A DNA stretch of 64,000 bases from an uncultured Prevotella sp. (GCA_905234815.1 CAJOIX010000002.1:3287-67286); one strand, 5' to 3'; shown: positions 25,750 to 34,781, counted from the first letter of the stretch. A program made the numbers and translations. Notes: a model not told the origin generated them from the letters alone.

Positions 25750-26397
25750 ATGCGAACCATCTATCAGGTTTTCCCAAAAGAATCCATCAGTAAGCTGCCG
25801 CGTCTGCTATTCGATGGACCTATAACGATTATTGATACCCCCGATGCAATGCTGGAGGCCCTTAATATCTTACAAAAGGAACATAGGGTGGGAATCGATA
25901 CTGAAACGCGTCCTTCGTTTAAAAAAGGCCAAAACCATCATGTCGGTTTGTTACAGATATCCACTCGGCAACAGGCATTTCTTTTCCGATTAAATCTACT
26001 GGGCTTTCCGCAACCCTTAGCAGATTTCTTAGAAAATGCAAATATAGAGAAGGTTGGTCTCTCACTTTCCGACGACTTCCTTCAATTACGCCGTCGCAAG
26101 GCTAAATTAACCCCCAAATGCATTGTTGAAATACAGGAATTAGCGAAACAATATGGCATTGACGATATGAGCCTACGAAAACTATGTGCAAATCTGTTGG
26201 GACGCTCACTTAGTAAACGACAACAACTGTCTAACTGGAACGCACCAGAACTGAACGAAGCTCAACAACGCTATGCCGCTACGGATGCATGGGTTTGTTT
26301 GCTATTGTGGGATCAGTTTAATGAATTAAAAAATAAGTCTTATCATTTTATAAAACATATACCAGAAAATGTTGAAACCAATCAGTTTGACGCTTAA
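25750..26397 (+). CDS. DEDD-family 3'-5' exonuclease (RNase D-like)
   Basis: 215 aa. The single DnaQ/RNase D-like domain has ExoI VGIDTETRPSFKKGQNHHVGLLQIS (Asp-x-Glu), ExoII around GLSLSDDFLQL (Asp) and ExoIII YAATDAWVCLLLWDQF (Tyr-x3-Asp), so the four acidic ligands and the Tyr of the DEDDy class are present. It lacks HRDC domains, unlike full RNase D, and resembles stand-alone Bacteroidetes 3'-5' exonuclease domain proteins. The track uses a GTG directly after the PBP1A stop; I prefer the ATG 12 nt later. Its 3' end overlaps the next gene by 29 nt. Confidence 0.87.
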   Translation: MRTIYQVFPKESISKLPRLLFDGPITIIDTPDAMLEALNILQKEHRVGIDTETRPSFKKGQNHHVGLLQISTRQQAFLFRLNLLGFPQPLADFLENANIEKVGLSLSDDFLQLRRRKAKLTPKCIVEIQELAKQYGIDDMSLRKLCANLLGRSLSKRQQLSNWNAPELNEAQQRYAATDAWVCLLLWDQFNELKNKSYHFIKHIPENVETNQFDA

Positions 26398-27565
26398 ACG
26401 CGGACGCGAAGAGAGCCTTCTGCGCCGCCACCCTTGGATTTTCTCAGGAGCTGTTCAACAAATAGACGGTGAAGCAAAAGAGGGCACACTGGTGCGCATA
26501 TATAATTATAAGCATGAGTGTGTTGGCATTGGCCATATGGGCGGCGGAAGTATTGCTGTACGCATGCTAAGTTTTACTGATTGCGTTATCGACGATCAAT
26601 TTTGGAGAGAACGGATTACAGCGGCTTATCAATTACGCCAAGCCCTGGGCCTTACTGAAAATACTCATACCACAGCTTACCGACTCATTCACGGTGAGGG
26701 CGACCAATTACCTGGTGTCATTGTAGATGTTTATGGAGCAACGGCCGTGATGCAAGCGCATAGCGTAGGTATGCACTTAGTTCGGGATGAGATTGCTCAG
26801 GCCATCGTAGATACTATTCCGCAAATAAAAAATGTCTATTATAAAAGCGAAGGCACATTGCCACGCCAATATCGTTCCGATGCCTGCGGCCGTTTGGTTG
26901 ATGGCTATTTGATAGGTGATAGCGAAACTGTAGCTTGTTTGGAGAACGATATGACTTTTGAAGTTGATTGGGAACATGGTCAAAAGACAGGCTTCTTTGT
27001 TGATCAGAGAGACAATCGACAATTGCTGCGGCTGTTCTCCGCAGGAAAATCTGTTTTAAATATGTTCTGCTATACAGGCGGATTTTCAGTCAGCGCACTG
27101 AAAGGCGGTGCTATGCGCGTAGTATCGGTTGACAGCAGTGAACGAGCCATTGAGCAAACTCGCCGCAATGTGGACTTAAATTTTAGCGATAACTCGCGCC
27201 ACTTGGCTATATGCGATGACGGATTTCAGTTCCTAAACAAAGATGAAGAACTGTATGATATTGTTGTTCTGGATCCGCCAGCCTTTGCTAAACATCGCGG
27301 TGCATTGCACAATGCATTGAAGGGTTACACCCGTCTGAATCTTTCTGGTATTAAACACGTAAAGAAAGGCGGACTACTCTTTACCTTTAGTTGTTCACAG
27401 GTGGTAACCAAGGAACATTTCCGCAATGCTGTGCTTGGTGCAGCAATGCAAGCTGGTCGATCGGCGCAGATTTTGTATCAATTACACCAACCAGCCGATC
27501 ATCCTGTATCACTCTATCATCCTGAGGGTGAATACTTGAAAGGACTTGTAATACGGTTAGACTAA
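26369..27565 (+). CDS. RlmI-like 23S rRNA (cytosine-C5) methyltransferase
   Basis: 398 aa. It has an N-terminal PUA domain (about 1-80, with RRHPWIFSGAV), a central RlmI-type region (YRLIHGEGDQLPGVIVDVYG) and a Rossmann methyltransferase domain with the SAM site VLNMFCYTGGFSVSALKGGAMRVVSVDSS. Catalytic segment: VVLDPPAFAKHR; second conserved motif: LLFTFSCSQVV. This is the COG1092 class that includes RlmI (m5C1962) in E. coli; the exact target here is inferred. It overlaps the exonuclease gene at the 5' end. At the 3' end its stop overlaps that of the convergent tilS gene by 4 nt. Confidence 0.9.
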   Translation: MLKPISLTLKRGREESLLRRHPWIFSGAVQQIDGEAKEGTLVRIYNYKHECVGIGHMGGGSIAVRMLSFTDCVIDDQFWRERITAAYQLRQALGLTENTHTTAYRLIHGEGDQLPGVIVDVYGATAVMQAHSVGMHLVRDEIAQAIVDTIPQIKNVYYKSEGTLPRQYRSDACGRLVDGYLIGDSETVACLENDMTFEVDWEHGQKTGFFVDQRDNRQLLRLFSAGKSVLNMFCYTGGFSVSALKGGAMRVVSVDSSERAIEQTRRNVDLNFSDNSRHLAICDDGFQFLNKDEELYDIVVLDPPAFAKHRGALHNALKGYTRLNLSGIKHVKKGGLLFTFSCSQVVTKEHFRNAVLGAAMQAGRSAQILYQLHQPADHPVSLYHPEGEYLKGLVIRLD

Positions 27566-28833
27566 CCCTCTAATGTAGCCGTAAGACTACATAGAAGCAC
27601 TTCGCGGGTATTCGATGTGATGCGGTGATGATGACTTATGGTGTGTCCAATAAGCCAAAGGACTTCTCCCGCAGAATCAATCAAAATGTCTTGCTGATGA
27701 CGAATCGTAGCAGGAACATGATGTTCAGCCAAATAGTCGTTTATCAATTTGCTGCCCTTCATTCCAATGGGTGTAAACCGCATCCCTGGCGAAATTTTTC
27801 TAATACTTACTGGAAAATGAATCGTGCCAGCATCTAAGGCTACACATGAGTGGGAATGTGGTATCACGAAGTTCTCTGTGTACGGCATACGCTGCATCGC
27901 AATTTTAGAAAGAGGCTTTTCCTCTTTTTTTATTAAGATAAGATGCGATTCATGCACTTGAAGGATATATTGCTCTGAATACCATTTTTTACCTTGCTGG
28001 GCTGGTAATTGTCTGAAAATACTTTTGGTAGTTGCCGATGTGAAACCGTATGATTTTAAAATGGAATAGAGCAACCATTCGGCCGAAGGCTCACGAAGTA
28101 GTGCAACAATGCCGATCTTTCCATCAACAAAAAGTCGATTACATTTCTCGCGGGTGATTTCTTGCAGCAAGGGAAGTTGCGATGAAAGGTTGGCTATTGT
28201 TTGCCGAATACCAGTTATGGCATTTTCCGACAAATTCTGGAAAAGTGGAAGCAATTCGTGCCGAATACCATTGCGGAGGATGTGGGTATCGGCATTCGTG
28301 GAATCTTCCATCCACCGCAATCCTTTCTCCTCTGCATAAGCACGCAACTGACTCTTTGTCAAATGGAGTAGGGGACGTACCACATTTCCTGCCTGTGCTT
28401 TAATGCCAGCCAATCCTTCTATGCCTGTTCCGCGCAGAAGATTGATGAAAAAAGTTTCAACTGCATCATCGGCATGAGTGCCGACGAAGATACAGTCGGC
28501 TTTCAGCTCAGTTCGAAGAGTTTCAAAATATTCGTAACGCTCTTGGCGAGCAGCCATTTCTATGCTGATATGCTGATTGGCAGCAAAGTCCTGTGTGTTG
28601 AAATGTTTCACCGTGAGCGGCACCTGCCACTCGGCACACAGTAGTCTACAAAATTGCTCATCACGATCAGATTCTTGACCGCGTAGATGAAAGTTACAAT
28701 GGACGGCATGCAAACGAAATCCTTCATCAAGAAGGAGCCTCAGCAGCACCACACTATCGCAACCTCCAGAAAGCGCAATCAAGTGTAACTGACTCGTATT
28801 AATCTTCTCAATATCAGATAGATATTTATTCAC
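27562..28833 (-). CDS. tilS: tRNA(Ile)-lysidine synthase
   Basis: It modifies C34 of tRNA-Ile(CAU) to lysidine using ATP and lysine, so that AUA is read as isoleucine. The PP-loop SGGCDS is close to the N-terminus (LIALSGGCDSVVLLRLLL). Other family segments are HCNFHLRGQESDRDEQFC, GTHADDAVETFFINLLRGTGIEGLAGI and RWMEDSTNADTHILRNGIRHELLP. The C-terminal TilS domain (about 360-420) is present. The track start (ATG 28881) overlaps kdsB by 56 nt, whereas GTG 28833 overlaps it by only 8 nt and places the PP-loop at the usual distance, so I choose GTG. It is translated in tandem with kdsB. Confidence 0.92.
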   Translation of the reverse strand: MNKYLSDIEKINTSQLHLIALSGGCDSVVLLRLLLDEGFRLHAVHCNFHLRGQESDRDEQFCRLLCAEWQVPLTVKHFNTQDFAANQHISIEMAARQERYEYFETLRTELKADCIFVGTHADDAVETFFINLLRGTGIEGLAGIKAQAGNVVRPLLHLTKSQLRAYAEEKGLRWMEDSTNADTHILRNGIRHELLPLFQNLSENAITGIRQTIANLSSQLPLLQEITREKCNRLFVDGKIGIVALLREPSAEWLLYSILKSYGFTSATTKSIFRQLPAQQGKKWYSEQYILQVHESHLILIKKEEKPLSKIAMQRMPYTENFVIPHSHSCVALDAGTIHFPVSIRKISPGMRFTPIGMKGSKLINDYLAEHHVPATIRHQQDILIDSAGEVLWLIGHTISHHHRITSNTREVLLCSLTATLEG

Positions 28834-29569
28834 CTTTTTGGAGTAACTTTTCTGCTTCACGAAGGTCGTCGGGGGTGTCAATACCTACCGTTTCTCGACT
28901 CACGGTCTGCACTTTTATCTTATAGCCATTCTGCAACCATCGCAACTGCTCCAGACTTTCGGCCAGCTCAAGCGAAGATTGTGGCAACTGGGTAACTGAG
29001 CGAAGTACTTCGGTCCGGTAGGCATATATTCCGATATGTTTCACAAAGGGGTAGTGATTCAACCATTGATTGCGATCCACACCTCTTACAAAAGGAATCA
29101 CAGAGCGAGAGAAATAGAGGGCATATCCCAAATTGTCTGTCACAATCTTGGGCGAATTAGAGCTTTCGGCGGCACGGATAGAGGAGAAACGTACTGCCAA
29201 TGTAGCAATCTGAGTCTGTGAATAATCGAAGGCTTCCAACAATCGTTCAATATGCTCGCGCTGCACAAAGGGTTCATCACCCTGAATATTGATAACCACA
29301 TCGTACTGACCTCCAATTTTTTCCATAGCTTCTGCTATACGGTCAGTGCCGGATTTATGGTCAGCGCGCGTCATCACGACATCGCCGCCAAAGGCTTTTA
29401 CTTTATCAAATATGCGTTCATCATCAGTTGCAACCACCACACGTGGCAACATCTCAAGAGCGCGTTCATATACATGTTGAATTATGGGTTTCCCTCCTAA
29501 GAGAGCCAGAGGTTTACCAGGAAAGCGAGTCGAGGCATAACGAGCGGGAATAATGGCTATTGGATTCAT
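28826..29569 (-). CDS. kdsB: 3-deoxy-manno-octulosonate (CMP-KDO) cytidylyltransferase
   Basis: 247 aa, the normal length. It activates KDO with CTP for the LPS inner core. The signature near the start is IIPARYASTRFPGKPLALLGGKPIIQHVYERA. Other conserved parts are VVATDDERI, VMTRADHKSGTDRIAEAM and DVVINIQGDEPFV (the metal and CTP site). Late segments KHIGIYAYRTEVL and VGIDTPDDLREAEKLL fit the family well. It starts an operon with tilS, and a TATCTTTG -7 element lies 32 nt upstream. The Wzx-like flippase gene is divergent. Confidence 0.96.
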   Translation of the reverse strand: MNPIAIIPARYASTRFPGKPLALLGGKPIIQHVYERALEMLPRVVVATDDERIFDKVKAFGGDVVMTRADHKSGTDRIAEAMEKIGGQYDVVINIQGDEPFVQREHIERLLEAFDYSQTQIATLAVRFSSIRAAESSNSPKIVTDNLGYALYFSRSVIPFVRGVDRNQWLNHYPFVKHIGIYAYRTEVLRSVTQLPQSSLELAESLEQLRWLQNGYKIKVQTVSRETVGIDTPDDLREAEKLLQKGE

Positions 29570-29600
29570 GAGTACAAAATAGATGTTTGATAATATGTGG

Positions 29601-29629
29601 CAAAGATAAGAAATGTTTCTTAATCAACA
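29601..29629 (-). promoter_or_regulatory. Candidate promoter of kdsB-tilS
   Basis: On the minus strand TATCTTTG (29601-29608) is preceded after 17 bp by GTTG (29626-29629). The -7 matches consensus, while the -33 is short-spaced. Confidence 0.45.
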
Positions 29630-29698
29630 GGATTTTTCTTTTCTTTTATCACCTAAGCGTGTTACAATAAATCGCCCATTAGCTCGTTTAAATGGTAT

Positions 29699-31108
29699 AT
29701 GAAATTTAAAATTCCCGAATCGCTTTATGCTCATCTTCTGAGTAGCATGGCATTGTTTAGCTCAGCACAAGGACTAAATGTTGCAGTGTCAATACTGCGC
29801 AACAAAGTCGTTGCTGTGGTACTGGGTCCATGGGGCATGGGAATCATAGCGTTGTATAACACCGTGCTGCACCTGTTGCAACTGCTTACGAGTCTGGGGC
29901 TTTCTACCAGCGGTGTGCGCTACGTGGCCGAAACTGGAGATGTGAAGAAATTGCGCTCCTGGTCTTTGCTCACAGCCATTGCCGGCACGTTTCTTTGCCT
30001 TATTCTAAGTCCATGGCTCAGCGATTGGATCTTCGGCGATAGGAATCATGTGCGGGCTATTGCCTGCCTGGCCTCAGTAGTTGGTTTGACCACACTTGCC
30101 TGCAATGAGCAAGCATTACTGCGAGGAAAAGGAGAATTACGCGCTGTGGCTAAACAAAGTGTGTGGGGATGTATCTTAACAGCAGCAGTAACCATTCCTG
30201 TAATATTTATTTGGCGCGAGCGTGCCATTGTGCCTTCTATTGCTATAGCGGCACTAATGTCTTTCTGCACTGTGATTTGGTTCTCACTGAAATGTGTACC
30301 GTTGCAGGGCAGTATCTCTTGGAGTGCACTCCGGGGAGGCGGGGACTTACTTCGATTGGGTATGCTCTTTGTTGTGGCCAGCGTAATAGCTGCTGGTGGT
30401 GATTTGCTTGTGCGAACACTACTGAATCGTGAGGGTGCACTCACAGAAGTGGGCCTCTTCCATGCAGCCTACATGACAGTATTTTCGCTTGGCGGAATGT
30501 TTTTTGCGAGTCTTGAAAGTGACTACTATCCACAATTGTCAGCATTGAACATGCAGAGCGAGCAAGCCACAAAACTTATCAACAACCAGATAGAAGTGGC
30601 GTTGTTGTCTATTTCACCATTTATAGTATTAGGAATCCTTTCTTTGGATTGGATCATTCCATTACTGTTCAGCCAGAAATTCCTGCCAGCAACAGAATGT
30701 ATGCAATTGATGTTGCTCGCTTTATATCTACGGGCATTGAAATTACCTTTGTCTTATATCCCTTTGGCACAAAATCGTGGCATCCATTATGTCCTGCTTG
30801 AAGGAGTCTATTATATTATGTTTGTATTCTTCGTTTGGCTGGGCTATGTCCATTTTGGCATCCTTGGTGCTGGATGTGGCGTCTTGCTCACGGCCGTAGC
30901 CGATTATTTATTACTCGCGGCCTATGCTTTTGTGGCCGATGGATATGCACTCCCACTGCGACAATGGTTAATGGGAATGGCTCAATTTTCGTTAGGAGTT
31001 GCCACTTTCTTCACATCAACAAAAAACCTCTGGATAGGATTGATTTTCTTTGCAATCAGTGTAGGCCTGTCACTACTCATTTTTACCCGTCGCTTGCGCC
31101 AACAATAA
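29699..31108 (+). CDS. Wzx-like O-antigen/polysaccharide flippase
   Basis: A 469-aa MOP-superfamily protein with about 12 to 14 membrane helices, expected to flip lipid-linked glycans across the inner membrane. The N-terminus LYAHLLSSMALFSSAQGLNVAVSILRNKVVAVVLGPWGMGIIALYN is typical of Bacteroidetes O-antigen translocases. The repeated pattern (GGDLLVRTLLNREGALTEVGLFHAAYMTVFSLGGMFFASLESDYYPQLSAL) matches the second bundle. No glycosyltransferase cluster surrounds it, so it is an orphan. Its last 36 nt overlap the 3' end of the convergent prmA gene. Confidence 0.87.
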   Translation: MKFKIPESLYAHLLSSMALFSSAQGLNVAVSILRNKVVAVVLGPWGMGIIALYNTVLHLLQLLTSLGLSTSGVRYVAETGDVKKLRSWSLLTAIAGTFLCLILSPWLSDWIFGDRNHVRAIACLASVVGLTTLACNEQALLRGKGELRAVAKQSVWGCILTAAVTIPVIFIWRERAIVPSIAIAALMSFCTVIWFSLKCVPLQGSISWSALRGGGDLLRLGMLFVVASVIAAGGDLLVRTLLNREGALTEVGLFHAAYMTVFSLGGMFFASLESDYYPQLSALNMQSEQATKLINNQIEVALLSISPFIVLGILSLDWIIPLLFSQKFLPATECMQLMLLALYLRALKLPLSYIPLAQNRGIHYVLLEGVYYIMFVFFVWLGYVHFGILGAGCGVLLTAVADYLLLAAYAFVADGYALPLRQWLMGMAQFSLGVATFFTSTKNLWIGLIFFAISVGLSLLIFTRRLRQQ

Positions 31109-31951
31109 GCAGCACCAGTCTTGATTGCTCATACGGCATTCTTCGTTGAGGCCTAATGCTTGTGCGCGCTCAATGAGTAGAGGAATATCTGCCTCATAGA
31201 ATCCGCTCAGGAGTATTTTTCCCTGAGGCTTCAGCAGCATTACAAACTGAGACATATCAGCAATGAGAATGTTTCGGTTTATATTGGCCATCACCAAATC
31301 AAACTTCTCGTCAACCTCTTTCAATATTTCTGAATCACCCAGCAAAACCCGGATGCTATCAGCCACGCCATTGAGTGTTGCATTGTGGCAGGTATTGGAC
31401 ACACTCCATTCGTCAATATCGTAAGCCACCACCTGCTCAGCTCCCAGTTTTGCAGCAGCTATGCTCAAGATGCCTGAACCACAACCAGCGTCCAGTACAC
31501 TCGCGGGGGGAGTAGGAAATTTTGAGAGCTGTGTAAGCATCATCTGAGTGGTCTGATGTGTGCCCGTACCAAAGGCCTGACAAGCATCTATACCTATTTC
31601 TATTGTATGCGGCACTAAATCGGAAGGATGTTTTGCATCATAAATCAACATATCCTTACCGATTTCAATGGGCTCAAAACCTTCACTTTCCCAAGTTGCG
31701 TTCCAGTTCTGATTATCTGCCTGCTCACACTGATAGGTGATTTTCACATTTTCAATCGGGAAAGTATCCAAAACCTGTTTTAATTGTTCTTCGTTAAAAT
31801 ACTTTTCTTGCACAAAACCATGCAATGTCGAGCCCGATGGTTCAAAGGCTTCAAAACCGGCAGCCACCAACTCGCTGGCCAGAACATCGGACACAATCTC
31901 TTGCATGTCATTGCCACAAACAAACGAAAAAGTAAAAGAAAGATACTGCAT
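31073..31951 (-). CDS. prmA: Ribosomal protein L11 methyltransferase
   Basis: 292 aa from the Met two codons inside the track ORF (MQYLSFTFSFVCGNDMQEIV). It trimethylates ribosomal protein L11. The N-terminal ferredoxin-like substrate-recognition part (about 1-95) is followed by a SAM-dependent methyltransferase domain: FGTGTHQTTQMMLTQL, VLDAGCGSGILSIAAAKLGAEQVVAYDID and DLVMANINRNIL (the NxN motif). The C-terminus GFYEADIPLLIERAQALGL also fits. The ORF ends inside the 3' coding end of the flippase gene. Confidence 0.95.
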   Translation of the reverse strand: MQYLSFTFSFVCGNDMQEIVSDVLASELVAAGFEAFEPSGSTLHGFVQEKYFNEEQLKQVLDTFPIENVKITYQCEQADNQNWNATWESEGFEPIEIGKDMLIYDAKHPSDLVPHTIEIGIDACQAFGTGTHQTTQMMLTQLSKFPTPPASVLDAGCGSGILSIAAAKLGAEQVVAYDIDEWSVSNTCHNATLNGVADSIRVLLGDSEILKEVDEKFDLVMANINRNILIADMSQFVMLLKPQGKILLSGFYEADIPLLIERAQALGLNEECRMSNQDWCCLLLAQATGKNE

Positions 31952-32023
31952 AAACATATAATCATTGAACGCACAAAAATAGAAAAAATAGGGGAAATCC
32001 TACCATAGTTTAGGGAAATTCCT

Positions 32024-32054
32024 TATTTTTGCTTTGGCGTTCAATATAATTTTG
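32024..32054 (+). promoter_or_regulatory. Two candidate -7 elements before the aromatic-rich secreted protein
   Basis: TATTTTTG (32024-32031) and TAATTTTG (32047-32054) both fit TAnnTTTG. The second lies 25 nt before the ATG. The -33 elements are not convincing. Confidence 0.4.
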
Positions 32055-32079
32055 CAACGTGAAATAAAGACTCTGGCTT

Positions 32080-32973
32080 ATGAAAAAGATTCTCTCTTTA
32101 TTAATTGCAGCAATGTGCTGTCTCTCCGTATCGGCTCAGACTGACGATATGTACTTCACCCCTAAGAAACTCTCCAAGGCAGAAAAAGCTGCTCAACTGG
32201 CAGCTAAAGAAGAAGCGCAGATGGTGGGGTCAGACCGCGACGTAGATGAATACAATCGACATGGGAAATACTGGAGTCACTACCAAAAAGTTGGTGCAGA
32301 CTCGCTGGGCAATGATATCATTGAATTTTCAAGTGGCTCAGGTCTCTATCCAGATTCCGTATTGATTGATACCACTTATGTAGCAAAGGCTGACCAATCG
32401 CAGGAGAATGACTATATGTACTCGCGCCGTATGTCGCGCTTTGACGATTTTTATGTTCCTTGGGGTTCATTTGCATGGAGCTACTATCCTTGGTACGATG
32501 TCTATTACCCCTGGTACACTCCTTATGGCTACCGATACTTTGACCCTTGGCTCTATTCAGCGTGGTACGGCTATCCTTATTATGGATGGTATGGTCCATA
32601 TCGTGGTTGGTATTCGCCATGGGGCTATTATGGTTGGTACGGTTATCCTTATTTCGGGTATGGCTATTATGGTTATTACGCCTACGCTCGTCCACATCGT
32701 CATTCATCAGGCTACACCACGAATAACTGGAGCTCTTCGCGCAGTGGAAGAACTTTCGGAGGACGCAGTGACAACAATCGTTCCTCGTTCCCGGCTCGAC
32801 CTTCTACCTCTCAACAGCGTCAGCCGAATCGCTCCACATGGGGTGGTCAATCGCCAGCCAGCACATACACACCTTCGCGCAGCACTGGTTCCTTCGGTGG
32901 AATGCGCAGCGGCGGTGGCTTTGGTGGCGGAGGACATGTCAGCGGCGGCGGACGCTTTGGCGGACGGAGATAA
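32080..32973 (+). CDS. Secreted Tyr/Trp/Gly-rich low-complexity protein
   Basis: 297 aa with signal peptide MKKILSLLIAAMCCLSVSAQ. Residues about 25-115 are ordinary and charged (YFTPKKLSKAEKAAQLAAKEEA). From about 125 to 210 the chain is almost only Tyr, Trp, Gly, Pro and Phe (SYYPWYDVYYPWYTPYGYRY; GWYGYPYFGYGYYGYYAYA). The tail (about 215-297) is Ser/Arg/Gly/Asn-rich and ends in FGGGGHVSGGGRFGGRR. It has no cysteines after the signal peptide. Such composition suggests a disordered or self-associating extracytoplasmic protein. Similar short proteins occur in Bacteroidales, but I know of no function. It lies upstream of a barrel gene on the same strand, with a 149-nt gap. Confidence 0.75.
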   Translation: MKKILSLLIAAMCCLSVSAQTDDMYFTPKKLSKAEKAAQLAAKEEAQMVGSDRDVDEYNRHGKYWSHYQKVGADSLGNDIIEFSSGSGLYPDSVLIDTTYVAKADQSQENDYMYSRRMSRFDDFYVPWGSFAWSYYPWYDVYYPWYTPYGYRYFDPWLYSAWYGYPYYGWYGPYRGWYSPWGYYGWYGYPYFGYGYYGYYAYARPHRHSSGYTTNNWSSSRSGRTFGGRSDNNRSSFPARPSTSQQRQPNRSTWGGQSPASTYTPSRSTGSFGGMRSGGGFGGGGHVSGGGRFGGRR

Positions 32974-33122
32974 CTCACGCTCAACTATCCAGAAAATTAA
33001 CACTTTGCAATTCTCAATTACAATATAATAAAGTAAACGTATTTTAGCACCTCACATCATTTTAATTTTTAAATTCTTACATTGAAAGGACTAACCGAGG
33101 TGTCTGCTAAATTCAATACTAT

Positions 33123-34664
33123 ATGAAAAAGACATTGATTTTATTGCTGGCTGCTGGACTCACAGTTCAGGGCTTGCACGCACAGGAGACTTATACCGAT
33201 GCAACTATTGCATCGCAAGATCTGAACGGTACAGCCCGTTATGTGGGCATGGGTGGCGCAATGGATGCTCTCGGCGCCGATATTTCCACCATCAGTAGCA
33301 ACCCTGCAGGTATTGGACTTTTTCGTTCAAACACTGCATCGCTCTCGCTGGGTGGCATCAGCCAACCATCGGGAGGTGACACAAAGATGAGTTTTGATCA
33401 AATTGGCTTGGTGTGGAGCACCCGACTGGCTGATAACTCTTTTGTGAACCTTGCGTTCAACTACCACAAAAATGCCAATTTTAATTCTAAACTCAATGCG
33501 GGAGGGGCATTAAGCAACTCGTCGCTCAACAAACTGACATACATTAAAGGCGATGCAGGCTATCTGTTCGATAATGATGGTAAAGAATACATCACCTGCA
33601 CACGACTGGATGAATTGATTGCCGACAATGTGTTGCTCGAGTCGGACAATGTTTACCGCTTCAAGGAAGCTACAGGTTATCAGTATCTGCGCAAGCAGTC
33701 TGGCTATGTGGGGACATACGACTTCAATATCAGCGGAAACCTCAACAATCGTTTGTATCTTGGATTGACCATTGGCGTGTACGATCTGCACTATAATTCG
33801 ACCACATCCTACAGTGAAACGCTTGAACCCAATGTCATGGGATTGACCAGTATGGACATTGTCGATGAACGCCATATAAGTGGCGTTGGCGCCGATATTA
33901 AGGCTGGTGTGATTTACCGCCCGATAGAGGGTTCTCCATTCCGTGTAGGACTTTCGCTGGCTTCACCTGTCTTCTACGACCTTGATTCTGAGAGTACGCT
34001 GGCTTCACCTGTCTTCTACGACCTTAATTCTTATAGCCAGACTTCGTTTGGACCAAAGTATGTACGGTCAGGTTATGAATACAAGGTTTATACTCCTTGG
34101 AAGGTTGGCTTAAGCGTTGGTCATACCATTGGCACCAATGTTGCACTGGGAGCTGTCTATGAATTTGCTGATTATAGTCATATCGACAATCGCATTGAAG
34201 ACTGGGATTACTATGATGCCTCTTCAAAGGATGGTGATATGAACCGCCACACACGCGAAACACTTAAAGGAGTTTCCACACTGAAACTGGGTGCAGAAAT
34301 CAAATTGATGCCGGAGTTGGCACTGCGCGTTGGCTACAACTATGTGTCGCCAATGTTCGACAAAAATGCTGCGAAAGGTGTCTATAAGAATGGTTCGCTC
34401 GTAGAGTCACCAGGCATATTCTATTCTTCAACGGCCGATTACACCAACTGGCTCGATACGCATCGCTTCACCTGTGGTCTGGGCTACACCATGAAGAAAC
34501 TGACACTGGACGTGGCTTATCAGCACAGCCTTCAGAATGGTGAGTTCCACCCATTCATGAACTACTACGACGACCAGGCTCCCGATATGAACAACACAGC
34601 AGCCCTTGTCAATGTGAAGAACAAACGCAATCAGTTACTTTTCACCATTGGCTACAAATTCTAA
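33123..34664 (+). CDS. FadL/OmpP1-like outer membrane beta-barrel protein
   Basis: 513 aa with a signal peptide (LILLLAAGLTVQGLHAQ). The mature start has the FadL/OmpP1 hallmark: DLNGTARYVGMGGAMDALGADISTISSNPAGIGLFRSN. The N-x-A-G 'hatch' region is followed by barrel strands, and the protein ends in LLFTIGYKF with a terminal Phe. Relatives are annotated as hemin receptor or long-chain fatty acid/aromatic transporters, so the ligand is unknown. Residues about 279-305 contain a perfect in-frame duplication (LASPVFYDL... twice). A strong terminator follows. Confidence 0.85.
   Translation: MKKTLILLLAAGLTVQGLHAQETYTDATIASQDLNGTARYVGMGGAMDALGADISTISSNPAGIGLFRSNTASLSLGGISQPSGGDTKMSFDQIGLVWSTRLADNSFVNLAFNYHKNANFNSKLNAGGALSNSSLNKLTYIKGDAGYLFDNDGKEYITCTRLDELIADNVLLESDNVYRFKEATGYQYLRKQSGYVGTYDFNISGNLNNRLYLGLTIGVYDLHYNSTTSYSETLEPNVMGLTSMDIVDERHISGVGADIKAGVIYRPIEGSPFRVGLSLASPVFYDLDSESTLASPVFYDLNSYSQTSFGPKYVRSGYEYKVYTPWKVGLSVGHTIGTNVALGAVYEFADYSHIDNRIEDWDYYDASSKDGDMNRHTRETLKGVSTLKLGAEIKLMPELALRVGYNYVSPMFDKNAAKGVYKNGSLVESPGIFYSSTADYTNWLDTHRFTCGLGYTMKKLTLDVAYQHSLQNGEFHPFMNYYDDQAPDMNNTAALVNVKNKRNQLLFTIGYKF
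33955..34034 (+). repeat. 42-bp in-frame tandem duplication inside the OmpP1-like gene
   Basis: CGCTGGCTTCACCTGTCTTC begins at 33955 and again at 33997. The 29-nt stretch ending in CGACCTT is identical, and the copies diverge only slightly after it (gATTCTg versus aATTCTt). The 42-nt period adds 14 residues without breaking the frame. Confidence 0.9.
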
Positions 34665-34738
34665 CTGCATACAGGTGAAAGAAAAAGCAATAAGACTAAT
34701 TCTTCTAAAGAAGTGAACGAACATAATTGCTAAGAAAA

Positions 34739-34774
34739 TAGGGGAGAGACGCATTTCGTTTCTCCCCCTTTTTA
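34739..34774. terminator. Terminator between the OmpP1-like gene and tex
   Basis: GGGGAGAGACG pairs with CGTTTCTCCCC (one G-U pair) and is followed by CTTTTTAT. It lies between convergent genes and may serve both. Confidence 0.8.
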
Positions 34775-34781
34775 TATCGGT

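Noticed and set aside
32318-33028. Several long ORFs in other frames of the aromatic-rich gene
   Set aside because: Low-complexity TAT/TGG/GGT codons leave few stops in other frames; only the frame with a signal peptide makes sense.
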